Source: JAVVSR01 sp036654095
GTDB taxonomy: Bacteria; Bacillota; Clostridia; Christensenellales; CAG-917
Length of the DNA: 64,000 nucleotides
Assembly: GCA_036654095.1 (NCBI GenBank)
Contig: JAVVSR010000007.1
Span: 1-64,000 of the forward strand
Reading direction: 5' to 3'
Shown: positions 1 to 7,914 of the stretch, piece after piece
Numbering within the stretch: the first letter of the stretch is position 1
Layout: the number at the start of each line of letters is the position of its first letter
Program-made: the position numbers and the translations under genes
Notes under the pieces: generated by a model
The model's database searches: none
Told to the model about the DNA's origin: nothing
What the model saw: only the letters and a program-made list of their open reading frames with translations

Positions 1-1628
1 GTGATGTCGTACAGCTCGCCCGAATACTGCATTTTCATTGCAATGTGCTTTGGATAAACCGATACGCCAAATTCGAGGTCTTCACTTCCTGAATACTTGA
101 CTACGTTTGAGAATAGCTCATCAAGAACCATATTCATTTTGCCAATTTCGCCCGATGGCACACTTGCCTTTGAAAGTGTTTCCGTCAAAAATGCCGACAG
201 AGTATCAAATTGCTCCAAAGTGGCTTTCACTTTCATAGTTTTGTATTCTCCTGTCACCATAAGCGCAACCATTGTCATATCGTCAGATTGCTCTGCATCT
301 TTGACAAATAGCTTGGTATCTTTCTCTACAATTTTGATTATCCCCGCAACGGATTCATTTTTATTCTTGCCCGAAAAACACTCAATAAGTCTATTTTCAC
401 CATATTGCTCGTTTTCTGCGTTCATAGCTTCTGTTATGCCGTCCGTATAAAGGAAAAGGCGGTCGCCGTCAGAAAGATAAGTTTCAAACTTTTTATATTT
501 TATGTTTTTGCGCCCAGCAAGGATAAACCCAGACAAATTGCGCAAATACTCAAATTTATTATCGCCACGTTTTATCAAAGGCGGATTGTGGCCTGCGTTT
601 ACGTACGTAAGTTTGCCTGTCGATATTTCATATACACCAATCCAAACTGTGACAAACATACCCGAATTGTTGCCGTCGTAAAGTTGTTGGTTTACTTTCT
701 GCATTGCCTCGTCAAGCGGCAAACCTGACATAACATTATTTTTTATTATAATTTTGGATATAACCATAAACAACGCAGCCGGCACACCTTTGCCAGATAC
801 ATCTGCAACCGAAAATGCAAAATGGTCGTCGTCAATAAAGAAAAAGTCATAAAAATCTCCGCCTATTTCCTTGGCAGGCGTCATTGCGGCATCAATAGAA
901 AACTCTTTTTTCCCCGGAAAAGATGGCAAAATTGAAGGCAACATATCGCTTTGAATTGAAGTTGCGACATTAAGTTCCGACTCTATCTGCTTCTCGTGCC
1001 GCTCGACGTTAATGTACTTTTGTATCATATCAATGAGATATACAAGCAAGCCAAATGCCAATCCGTTTGCAATCAGGAAAGGTGCGATAATTTGCCCAAT
1101 CAAATGCGCGCTTGTTGCAACGTCGTCACGTATCCACACAAAGATAAAAACAATGAACAAGTGCAATATTTCCATTAACATTGCAATAAGTATTGCCCTA
1201 AGCCCACGTTGTTTTTTATTTTCAAACGATTTAAAAATAAAACCGCAAACTACACCAATCAACAATGTAGATATAGCACAAGGAATTGTACTGCCCACCA
1301 TCAGGTCAGGCAATCCGTAAAGCAATCTATACACACCTGCAATGACACCTGCAATCAACCCGCCAATAGGCCCACCCAGGCAACCTGCCATCATTGGACC
1401 CACATCACGCACAGTGATGACTGCGCCATTATCCATAGGTATGCCGCTTATAGTTGCATATAGGCCAAACAAACCGCCCATAACGCCCAAGACTATTTCT
1501 TTGAGCCATTTTTTATTTGAACCGCGAAATTTTGTAAAACGATGTTCCCCTTGAAAAATCAAGGCTATAAGGTCAATCAAGGCAATAGTGCCTATCAAAG
1601 AAGTTATCATTTGCCTAACGTTTTCCAT
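1..1628 (-). CDS. Membrane SpoIIE/PP2C-type phosphatase fused to an anti-sigma-type HATPase domain (3' end cut by window edge)
   Basis: 542 codons are visible; the C-terminus lies beyond the left edge. Residues 1-205 hold about six hydrophobic helices with a 5TMR-LYT pattern, the sensor membrane module of LytS-like proteins (VGPMMAGCLGGPIGG at 76-90). Residues about 220-420 are a PP2C/SpoIIE (RsbU-type) phosphatase with GGDFYDFF, ADVSGKGVPAALF and SDDMTMVAL, including the metal-binding aspartates. From about 430 an RsbW/SpoIIAB-type ATPase fold begins (VLDELFSNVVKYS, the N-box). The start ATG is preceded by GGAG located in the end of the STAS gene, two bases after that gene's stop. By family knowledge the phosphatase dephosphorylates a STAS protein and the HATPase domain phosphorylates it, so one polypeptide may set both directions of a partner switch. 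The sigma factor or other target is not in the window. Confidence 0.9.
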   Translation of the reverse strand, partial: MENVRQMITSLIGTIALIDLIALIFQGEHRFTKFRGSNKKWLKEIVLGVMGGLFGLYATISGIPMDNGAVITVRDVGPMMAGCLGGPIGGLIAGVIAGVYRLLYGLPDLMVGSTIPCAISTLLIGVVCGFIFKSFENKKQRGLRAILIAMLMEILHLFIVFIFVWIRDDVATSAHLIGQIIAPFLIANGLAFGLLVYLIDMIQKYINVERHEKQIESELNVATSIQSDMLPSILPSFPGKKEFSIDAAMTPAKEIGGDFYDFFFIDDDHFAFSVADVSGKGVPAALFMVISKIIIKNNVMSGLPLDEAMQKVNQQLYDGNNSGMFVTVWIGVYEISTGKLTYVNAGHNPPLIKRGDNKFEYLRNLSGFILAGRKNIKYKKFETYLSDGDRLFLYTDGITEAMNAENEQYGENRLIECFSGKNKNESVAGIIKIVEKDTKLFVKDAEQSDDMTMVALMVTGEYKTMKVKATLEQFDTLSAFLTETLSKASVPSGEIGKMNMVLDELFSNVVKYSGSEDLEFGVSVYPKHIAMKMQYSGELYDI

Positions 1629-1630
1629 AT

Positions 1631-1933
1631 TTACTCCAAGGTTAAAATGCTTGAAAACCCAGTCATATCAAACACATCAAGCACGTTCTTTTGTGTGTTT
1701 TGGATAGTTAAAGTGCCGTTTTGGTCATCCATTTGATTTTGAAGCAATAATATAAGCCTAAGCCCAGCGGACGAAATATAATCAAGCCCCGCAAAATCGA
1801 GTGTTACATTTTTGATTGTTTCTGTAATGTTTGTTTTTATACATTTTTCAAACTCGGGCGCAGATTGCGTATTTAAACAACCGCCCAAAGAGATTTTGCA
1901 CTCATTTCCCGATATACTACTTTCTATTGTCAT
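1631..1933 (-). CDS. STAS-domain anti-anti-sigma factor (SpoIIAA/RsbV-like)
   Basis: 100-residue single STAS domain, the usual length for SpoIIAA/RsbV proteins. The central YISSAGLRLI stretch carries the serine that is reversibly phosphorylated in this family. A good AGGAG site precedes the ATG at 1933. The gene is immediately upstream of the membrane SpoIIE-type phosphatase/kinase in the same transcription direction with a two-base gap, so the pair is almost certainly co-transcribed and translationally linked. The inferred role is the switch protein that is phosphorylated by the HATPase domain and dephosphorylated by the PP2C domain of its neighbour. Whether it releases a sigma factor or controls another process cannot be told from this window. 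Confidence 0.93.
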   Translation of the reverse strand: MTIESSISGNECKISLGGCLNTQSAPEFEKCIKTNITETIKNVTLDFAGLDYISSAGLRLILLLQNQMDDQNGTLTIQNTQKNVLDVFDMTGFSSILTLE

Positions 1934-2145
1934 ACTTGTACTCCTAACTACGGATTTAATATATTATATCACATTATTAACCGAAATGCAAGGCTCAACT
2001 TATCTAATTTATTATGAATAATAAGCTGTCAACATTTCGGTACACTTTGGGGACAGAATAAAGGATAGCATAGCAAATATGTAAACGACACAATGTTTTT
2101 TATCGAGTAGCCGTTTAAATACAGTGTCTATAATTTAAATTTATA

Positions 2146-2174
2146 TTGACAATGAGCAAAAAACAAGTTAAAAT
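2146..2174 (+). promoter_or_regulatory. Promoter upstream of the decayed peptide/ABC transporter unit
   Basis: TTGACA at 2146-2151 and TAAAAT at 2169-2174 with a 17-bp spacer, followed by AGGAGG at 2193-2198. This is a near-consensus housekeeping promoter that reads into the short frame at 2204 and the permeases beyond. Confidence 0.7.
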
Positions 2175-2203
2175 AATTGTAAGGGATATTTTAGGAGGAT
2201 AAT

Positions 2204-2363
2204 GTGAAAAAATGTTGTGCTTTTATTAGTTTTTTCTAAACCGATTTCTTTAAATCTTTACACAAATAGTTATGATACACCTCGGCAACTTAAGCCGATA
2301 GCTTACAACCAATCCCCTAATAACAATTTTGGGTTTGGTGATACATTCACATTAATCTTTTAA
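2204..2363 (+). pseudogene. Candidate small secreted peptide gene, out of frame after an A6 tract
   Basis: After a strong AGGAGG (2193-2198) the GTG at 2204 opens VKK and then stops at 2237 after only 11 residues. Removing one A from the AAAAAA run at 2207-2212 restores a 52-codon frame ending at TAA 2361-2363. It would have a basic start (VKN), a hydrophobic VVLLLVF stretch and a polar tail rich in Asn, Pro and Tyr that ends FGFGDTFTLIF. That layout resembles a secreted or signal-peptide-bearing small protein, but no family is recognised. It sits 9 bases upstream of the first permease and shares its promoter. Either the gene is broken, the read has a homopolymer error, the tract slips, or only the 11-residue leader is real. 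The coding nature is an inference. Confidence 0.4.
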
Positions 2364-2372
2364 GTTAAGATA

Positions 2373-2882
2373 ATGAAACTAGAAAGCATCTATTTAAAAA
2401 ATCAACTGCGTAAAAATACGCCGCTATATCTTGTAATGACGGCAGTTTTTGCGCTTTTGTTTATCTTCAATGCATTTATTATAAAGGTTATCAGCATTTC
2501 CTTGCCGGAAGATATGCTGATACACTTTGCTAGCTCATTCTTTTTCTTTTGCTTTGTGTCTTTTGCGTTTTACTTTGTCATCAAAATATACTATGGCAAG
2601 CTGTGGCGTCAATACAAGGTTTGGAGCGTTTTTGGAGCGACGCGTAAAACTTTTTGCGTGTTTGTTATACTCGATTTTCTAATTACTATTGCGCTAGGGC
2701 TTGTTATTGGTATAACTATTGACTATATATTAAGTTGGTGTTTGTTGCTTGATGATGTCAATCATATTTACATCACGGCGCTACAAGTTTTATACTCGGT
2801 TGGTTTTGAGGTTATTTTGGCGCTAATCTATTATGCGTACATTTATAGAAAATTTAGAAAGGCGGTAGAGAATAATGAATAG
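2373..2882 (+). CDS. Compact FtsX-like ABC permease subunit
   Basis: 169 residues with four predicted membrane helices (about 18-40, 48-75, 92-118, 135-158). The stretch RQYKVWSVFGATRKTF followed by a hydrophobic segment matches the FtsX/MacB permease pattern in which a cytoplasmic loop with Gly-Ala-Thr precedes the last helices. Unlike most FtsX permeases there is no large extracellular domain between helices 1 and 2. It overlaps the next permease gene by 8 bases and is followed by an ABC ATPase remnant, so it was one half of an ABC exporter or peptide-sensing transporter. The substrate is unknown. No strong ribosome binding site is visible before the ATG, so translation may depend on the upstream frame. 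Confidence 0.72.
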   Translation: MKLESIYLKNQLRKNTPLYLVMTAVFALLFIFNAFIIKVISISLPEDMLIHFASSFFFFCFVSFAFYFVIKIYYGKLWRQYKVWSVFGATRKTFCVFVILDFLITIALGLVIGITIDYILSWCLLLDDVNHIYITALQVLYSVGFEVILALIYYAYIYRKFRKAVENNE

Positions 2883-3984
2883 TATCGCAAAATATATGCG
2901 ATATAATTTAAGAAAGCATTATAAGCTTGAAATAACAACTGTTTTTTTGTGCTTGGCATTTTTTGTAGGTGTCTTGGCGCTTTTATTTTCTCAGTTTGAA
3001 GTGATTTTTATAACAAAATATAATAGCGCCCGTTATAAAAACATATCAATTACAACCACACTTGACAGCAATCAAATTTATAAAGATTTTGGCATTGAGG
3101 ATAAAAAAATCGGGAGCTTTTATGATGCGTATAGTTTGACCGCGGGACGAAAGGACATTTCTGTAATGGATAAATCCTTTTTTGAGGTTTTTGATATAAG
3201 CTATGATAGAAAAACGCTTAAAAAATATGACTTTGAAATAATTGCAGCCTATAAATTTAAAGATAATTATCAAATAGGAAGCGAGCAAGAGTTTTACGTT
3301 CTCGGTAAACCTATGAAAGGGGTCGTGGTTGGGTATACCTATGAGAAATTTATACTTGACCCTCCGTATGGCGACCTTGCAACATTTTGGTCGTCAACGG
3401 CTGAATATATGGTTGTAGTTTCAGATATCTCTTTAGTGGAAGAAAAACTTGGCGAACACAGCAATTCGTATTATTCAATGTACGACTTAGATGTCAATGA
3501 AATCGAAACAATAAAGTCTACGGTGCGCGCCTCGGACTATGACGAATATTTATTTAATTATCCATTTACCAACATACAAGAAAAAGTCAGTGGCTTTACA
3601 AACGGCTCGGTTCAGTCGGTTTTTGTGTATATAATGGTTTTCATAATTTTTAGCGCAATTATAATCTATTCTATAAACTTTTTGCTGTTCAATGAAGTCC
3701 TAAAAAAGGAAACAGCAATACTTTGTATAATAGGAGTTACCAAAAAAACTATGATAATTGCAAATGCAATTTTAGGTATCGCTGAAAGCCTTATTACAAT
3801 TATGATATATCTTCTTGTATACAACTTAGCGATAAAAAACCAATATTTGTACGGGTTTTCGGCTGCGAATAAGCTAATTATTTTTATTGTTTTAGGATAT
3901 GTAGCTATATTTTTATATAGGGCTTACAACATAAGCAAAAATAAAATCTTAGTAAACTTATCCGCCGAAAGCGATTATAGGTGA
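2875..3984 (+). CDS. FtsX-like ABC permease with extracellular domain
   Basis: 369 residues. Helix 1 lies at about 20-42, a soluble presumably extracellular domain spans about 45-245, and three helices follow from about 250 to 350, the standard FtsX/MacB topology. The cytoplasmic LFNEVLKKETAILCIIGVTKK segment corresponds to the FtsX loop that touches the ATPase coupling site. It overlaps the preceding permease by 8 bases and ends 3 bases before the ATPase remnant at 3988. The open frame is intact, although the ATPase it needs is truncated, so the transporter is probably non-functional unless another ATPase serves it. Substrate unknown; family members act in peptide or lipoprotein export and in antimicrobial resistance. 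Confidence 0.75.
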   Translation: MNSIAKYMRYNLRKHYKLEITTVFLCLAFFVGVLALLFSQFEVIFITKYNSARYKNISITTTLDSNQIYKDFGIEDKKIGSFYDAYSLTAGRKDISVMDKSFFEVFDISYDRKTLKKYDFEIIAAYKFKDNYQIGSEQEFYVLGKPMKGVVVGYTYEKFILDPPYGDLATFWSSTAEYMVVVSDISLVEEKLGEHSNSYYSMYDLDVNEIETIKSTVRASDYDEYLFNYPFTNIQEKVSGFTNGSVQSVFVYIMVFIIFSAIIIYSINFLLFNEVLKKETAILCIIGVTKKTMIIANAILGIAESLITIMIYLLVYNLAIKNQYLYGFSAANKLIIFIVLGYVAIFLYRAYNISKNKILVNLSAESDYR

Positions 3985-3987
3985 AAT

Positions 3988-4198
3988 ATGCTTAAATTAA
4001 ATGGTGTATCAAAAATTTATAACCAAAACACTTCCTATGCGTGTACTGCCCTATCGCGAGTAGATTTGGAAATTAATCGAGGCGATTCTATCGCTATTAT
4101 GGGTGTTTCTGGCAGCGGAAAATCGACCCTACTTAATATTCTTTCTACCATATATGGAAAAGACTATTAATATTGTCGATGGAGAAATTTCCGAGTGA
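3988..4198 (+). pseudogene. ABC transporter ATPase (LolD/MacB type) with internal deletion
   Basis: The frame from ATG 3988 encodes the normal N-terminus of an FtsX-partner ATPase with an intact Walker A (GVSGSGKSTLLNIL), then stops at 4168-4170 after 60 residues; the family is usually 220-250 residues. Directly after, in another frame, positions 4154-4198 encode MEKTINIVDGEISE followed by a stop, which reads like the last residues of the same family (the usual RIVDGxI ending). The Q-loop, ABC signature, Walker B and H-loop are all missing. The simplest reading is a deletion of the gene's middle that joined head to tail out of frame. The gene cannot hydrolyse ATP. Confidence 0.8.
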
Positions 4199-4231
4199 CA
4201 ACCGCGCCTAAAGTAGCGTCCATGGAGCGAA

Positions 4232-4257
4232 AAAGTCCCGACTTTTGTCGGGACTTT
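4232..4257 (+). terminator. Rho-independent terminator after the ABC unit
   Basis: 11-bp perfect stem aaagtcccgac / gtcgggacttt with a tttt loop. It ends the plus-strand peptide-permease-ATPase unit. Confidence 0.8.
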
Positions 4258-4393
4258 CATTAATGTCTAAGGTAAACCTAAAAAAGTAATTTTAGTGAAA
4301 TTTTTAAGTTTTAAAAGCAAATTTGCGCCCAAAATTACTCTAAGCACAAGCAAAGATTAATTTTAAAACACTCTCAACTACAATTATTGATTT

Positions 4394-4627
4394 TTAATCA
4401 GCAAAGAATGTAATTTTATTTTTAGTAACTTCGGTATACAAATCGACAACCCAAACTATTACATTGCCCACACCTGTAAATAGACATAAAATACCCGCGA
4501 CAAGAGTAATTGGTTTTTTGGTTTCAAAATATTTAAGTAAACGATAAATACCACCAATAAACGCGCCTAGAAAAATTTGTAACACGATTTTAACCATTTT
4601 GGGTAAACTTTCATACTTTTTTGTCAT
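4394..4627 (-). CDS. Small two-helix membrane protein, function unknown
   Basis: 77 residues starting at an ATG with a strong AAGGAGG site. Two hydrophobic stretches, about 12-30 and 40-62, are separated by a short basic loop (RLLKYFETKK). The second helix contains Gly-rich GILCLFTGVGNVIVWVVD, a pattern that seems familiar from small uncharacterised Firmicutes membrane proteins. It stands alone between a plus-strand terminator and a long non-coding stretch, with no partner in the same direction. I cannot assign a function. Confidence 0.7.
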   Translation of the reverse strand: MTKKYESLPKMVKIVLQIFLGAFIGGIYRLLKYFETKKPITLVAGILCLFTGVGNVIVWVVDLYTEVTKNKITFFAD

Positions 4628-4649
4628 TTTGATAATATCCTCCTTGTTT

Positions 4650-5100
4650 TTTTAACCTTTTGCTAACGGCTCTTCTTACAACAACTATTTCGATAAATAC
4701 ATTATACCACGTATGTTTGCGACTTACAATACATAAACCATAATATATGAATTAATAAGATAAGATGACTCAATATATAAAAAAGTTGTTATTTTATTTT
4801 TTTAAAGTTAAAACAAAATACTGCCCTACAAATATAATAAAACAAAATTATGTTATTTGTGACTTTATAAATAATCCAACAGTTGAAGCTAAATTAACTA
4901 CAAAATAATTGTCCACTTAAAATAATATTCTATGTTTTAAATGAAACAGTCGGTATATAAATTAAAAAATCTTTATAAAAAATCAAAATTCGTGTTATTA
5001 TTTAAAATATTTTAAAATTATTTATAAAAGCTAACGTTAAAAGCTGAAACAAAAAAAAATATGTAGTATACTGTTTGTATATTAGAATTTAATAAATAGT
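4650..5100. other. AT-rich non-coding stretch
   Basis: About 450 bp with very high A+T and only short frames on either strand. It probably contains the divergent promoters of the small membrane protein (leftward) and plsY (rightward). I see no hairpin, repeat or RNA gene that can be supported. Confidence 0.5.
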
Positions 5101-5131
5101 AGTAATGTTTTTATCATTACGGAGAAATATT

Positions 5132-5926
5132 ATGAAAACGGTTTTAATTTTTTTAGCTATTATAGTGGTAAGCTACTTAATTGGCAGCATTAATCCAAGT
5201 ATAATAATTTCAAAACTTTTTTTTAAAAAAGATATTCGGACACTTGGAAGTGGCAATGCTGGCGCAACAAACTTATTGCGTAATTTTGGAGCAGTGCCTG
5301 CCCTATTCGCTTTAATAATGGATTTTGGGAAAGCTGTACTTGCAGTTTTTTTGGGCGAGCTACTTATTTCAATCTGTGGACTTGCGCCAATATACGGCTC
5401 GTGCGTGGCGGCATTTAGCGTGGTTTTTGGCCACGTTTATCCAATATACTTTAAATTCAAGGGTGGTAAAGGTGTTTTAACAATAGCGGGCTCGGTTTTG
5501 CTTATCCATCCGTGGATGCTTGTGATTGCGCTTTGCATATTTGGTTTAACGCTAGTATTTACAAAATATGTATCGTTAGGTTCAATTTTCGCTTGCTCGT
5601 CATATTGTGTTCAAATTTTGATTTTTGCCTTGATGAGAGATTGTATTGATAGCGCATTTTGGTTTGAATTTATAATGACGGTGACTTTAGTTACTTGGAT
5701 AGTTTTGAAGCACCGCAAAAATATTGTTAGAATTTTTAAAGGTACTGAACGTAAAATCACTGACAAGAAAAAACCTGTCGTCGCTGTCGAAGGCCTTGCT
5801 AACGATATATCTACAACGCTTAACGTTTGTGACAATGCTGTCGCCCAATCGAGCGAAAAGGCAAGCGAAAGTGCAACAATTAATATTGAGGCTAATCCCA
5901 ACCCGACCGACAAGACGCGCGACTAG
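5132..5926 (+). CDS. plsY: Glycerol-3-phosphate acyltransferase PlsY
   Basis: PlsY moves an acyl group from acyl-phosphate to the sn-1 position of glycerol-3-phosphate, the first step of phospholipid synthesis in the membrane. The three family motifs are present: LGSGNAGATNLLRNFG near residue 38, HVYPIYFKFKGGKGVLT near 101, and HRKNIVRIFKGTERKI near 194. I start at ATG 5132, which has GGAG seven bases upstream, rather than at the in-frame ATG 5105, which has none. That gives 264 residues against a usual 195-220; the extra is a charged, low-complexity cytoplasmic tail from about 212. gpsA follows 84 bases downstream, so the enzyme that makes its substrate is in the same unit. Confidence 0.95.
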   Translation: MKTVLIFLAIIVVSYLIGSINPSIIISKLFFKKDIRTLGSGNAGATNLLRNFGAVPALFALIMDFGKAVLAVFLGELLISICGLAPIYGSCVAAFSVVFGHVYPIYFKFKGGKGVLTIAGSVLLIHPWMLVIALCIFGLTLVFTKYVSLGSIFACSSYCVQILIFALMRDCIDSAFWFEFIMTVTLVTWIVLKHRKNIVRIFKGTERKITDKKKPVVAVEGLANDISTTLNVCDNAVAQSSEKASESATINIEANPNPTDKTRD

Positions 5927-5947
5927 CAAAATTGTTTTTATTTAAAT

Positions 5948-5987
5948 TTACAATACTTAAATTAGGTGGCTTACAATACTTAAATTA
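5948..5987 (+). repeat. 17-bp direct repeat in the plsY-gpsA gap
   Basis: Two identical copies of ttacaatacttaaatta at 5948-5964 and 5971-5987, just before the gpsA ribosome binding site. It could be a small duplication or a binding site; nothing decides. Confidence 0.6.
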
Positions 5988-6010
5988 ATAAAAAATAAAG
6001 GTGAACTCTA

Positions 6011-7012
6011 ATGGCAAAAATTACTATACTCGGTTGCGGATTTGGCACAGCTCTTGCAGTAATGGCGCATCGATATGGCCACATTGTAACACTTTGGTCA
6101 TTAAACAAAAATGAGCTTGACGACATTGCTCGCGACGGCGAAAACAAGCGGCTTCTACCTGGAGTGACTATTTCAAAAGAAATAACGCTAACAACCGATT
6201 TGAGCGTTGTAAAATATAGCGATTTTATAATTATTGCAGTACCATCAATCGCAATGCGTTCGGTGGCTAAGTTATTGCAAAGCGAACTTCCTGATGGCAA
6301 AATCATTGTAAGCGTAGCTAAAGGGTTTGAACTTGGAACTTTAAAAACAATGTCACAAATAATAAATGAAGAATTGCCTAATAACCCGGTAGTAGTTTTA
6401 AGTGGCCCTTCTCACGCAGAAGAACTGGCGCGAGATATGGCGACAACATTAGTATCGGCATCAACAGACGAGGTGAGTTCAAAATACATTCGCGATGTTT
6501 TATCAAACAAGTCATTGCGGATATATTCAAACAGTGATGTTATCGGGGTACAACTTGGAGGAGCTTTAAAAAATGTTATCGCCATTGCTGCGGGTATTTT
6601 AGATGGCCTAAAGATTGGTGACAATGCCAAAGCCGCGCTGATGACGCGAGGTTTAAAAGAAATAGCTTGCTTAGGAGTTCACTATGGCGCAAAGAAAGAA
6701 ACTTTTACAGGCCTCACTGGCATTGGTGATTTAATAGTAACCTGCAACAGTTTACACAGCCGAAACAATAGATGTGGCCGCTTAATTGGAGAAGGATTGA
6801 AACCTGAAGATGCGGTTAAAGCCGTTGGAATGACTGTTGAAGGGTATACTACTGCAAAAAGCGCGTATGAACTTATGAAAGAAAGCAATGTTGAAATGCC
6901 TATAATTGAACAAATTTACAAAATTTTATACACGGGCGTCGCCGTAAAAGATGCCGTTGGCGAGCTTATGTGCAGGCCTTCTAAAGACGAAGGCGATGTA
7001 TTGTGGTTATAA
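6011..7012 (+). CDS. gpsA: Glycerol-3-phosphate dehydrogenase [NAD(P)+]
   Basis: Cytosolic enzyme reducing dihydroxyacetone phosphate to sn-glycerol-3-phosphate for phospholipid synthesis. 333 residues, normal for GpsA. The N-terminal dinucleotide fold reads ITILGCGFGTALA, a variant of the usual GxGxWGTA with Trp replaced. The catalytic-lysine segment GGALKNVIAIAAGI and the SRNNRCGRLIGEG loop are present, as is VEGYTTAKSAYEL in the C-terminal helical domain. An AAAGGTG site lies 8 bases before ATG. It follows plsY in the same direction and supplies the PlsY substrate. A strong hairpin terminator follows at 7026. Confidence 0.96.
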   Translation: MAKITILGCGFGTALAVMAHRYGHIVTLWSLNKNELDDIARDGENKRLLPGVTISKEITLTTDLSVVKYSDFIIIAVPSIAMRSVAKLLQSELPDGKIIVSVAKGFELGTLKTMSQIINEELPNNPVVVLSGPSHAEELARDMATTLVSASTDEVSSKYIRDVLSNKSLRIYSNSDVIGVQLGGALKNVIAIAAGILDGLKIGDNAKAALMTRGLKEIACLGVHYGAKKETFTGLTGIGDLIVTCNSLHSRNNRCGRLIGEGLKPEDAVKAVGMTVEGYTTAKSAYELMKESNVEMPIIEQIYKILYTGVAVKDAVGELMCRPSKDEGDVLWL

Positions 7013-7025
7013 TTAATTTGCATAA

Positions 7026-7061
7026 AAAATGCTGTATTCGCTTAAATGAATACAGCATTTT
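7026..7061. terminator. Bidirectional terminator between gpsA and the PlsC-like gene
   Basis: 14-bp stem aaaatgctgtattc / gaatacagcatttt with an 8-base loop, T-rich on both sides. It can end plsY-gpsA from the left and the flippase-GPH-PlsC operon from the right. Confidence 0.85.
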
Positions 7062-7119
7062 AAATATTTTAAAACGACATTTATAAATTAATTCGTTTAT
7101 TTTTACATATCCTATTGTT

Positions 7120-7914
7120 TCATTTTATATTTTTATCGACTATCTCAACTCTTGGCGAATTGTCATAGTGCGTCACTTTATGCAACGGAAGCGCGCTTGC
7201 TAAAAGCTCAATTTGTGTTGCGATTTTATTGTTAAATTCAATAACGTCATTTTTAAAGTTATCACTTTGACATAGTTTGAATGGCGTTCCGTAAATAACC
7301 GTTTTCAAGCTTTTACAAACATATGCAGGCACTACATATGGATTAATTTTGGTATCACGCATAATGTTCCGTACAATAAAAGGAGTTCCCTTTTGTAAAA
7401 TATTTACATACTTTTTGTCCATATCTTGAATGTTGCTTTCGGGAAAAATAATAACATCTTTCCCTTCTGAAATAGTTTGGCTTGCCTTTTTTAATGTTAA
7501 TATTAGATGCGCGTCGTGCGTCACAGGTATCGGCTCTAAGCACTTAATTACACCCGACATAAGCGGACTAATTAAAAGCGAAATCGTGTAAAAAAATGCA
7601 TACGATAAACCTTTTTTATTTGGAAAAATATCTTTCATTGCGTGTTTCGGAATTGTACGCGCCAAAATCATATTTGCGTGCGTAAACATTCTACTTTTTC
7701 GCATATGATTGTGGCAGGATTGCATAGCGATTGGCCCAAATTCCATCGCGTGATTAGGACAAATAATACAAGGTTCGTCAGGCAATGGCTCGCTGTATAT
7801 AACTTTAATGTCACGCCTAAAGTACCAACTTAAAAATTTGACTATCGGCGCCGTAATTATGCGCGGAAATTGGTAGGTATCTTCTAAACTAAACGGCGAA
7901 TACTTTTTTTTCAT
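7120..7914 (-). CDS. PlsC-like lysophospholipid acyltransferase family protein with atypical catalytic motif
   Basis: 264 residues with the PlsC/AGPAT fold. Motif I reads CPNHAMEFGP: the His is kept but the Asp of the NHxxxxD signature is replaced by Gly, with Glu two residues earlier. Motif III is FPES instead of FPEG. The N-terminal part (ITAPIVKFLSWYF) may lie on the membrane. The start ATG overlaps the stop of the upstream GPH transporter (ATGA), so translation is coupled. By family it would acylate position 2 of lysophosphatidate or a related glycerolipid or glycolipid; the motif changes make a different acceptor, or a lost activity, plausible. The nearby plsY and gpsA on the other strand fit a lipid role. 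Confidence 0.75.
   Translation of the reverse strand: MKKKYSPFSLEDTYQFPRIITAPIVKFLSWYFRRDIKVIYSEPLPDEPCIICPNHAMEFGPIAMQSCHNHMRKSRMFTHANMILARTIPKHAMKDIFPNKKGLSYAFFYTISLLISPLMSGVIKCLEPIPVTHDAHLILTLKKASQTISEGKDVIIFPESNIQDMDKKYVNILQKGTPFIVRNIMRDTKINPYVVPAYVCKSLKTVIYGTPFKLCQSDNFKNDVIEFNNKIATQIELLASALPLHKVTHYDNSPRVEIVDKNIK

Noticed and set aside
1209..1554. Plus-strand frames rich in Thr, Pro and Asn
   Set aside because: Antisense to the membrane part of the SpoIIE-type phosphatase; the minus frame is continuous and has clear motifs.
2204..4198. Lactococcin-972-type bacteriocin locus (peptide, membrane protein, ATPase)
   Set aside because: The order is similar, but the peptide lacks the lactococcin-972 sequence features I know and the permeases are two separate FtsX-like proteins.
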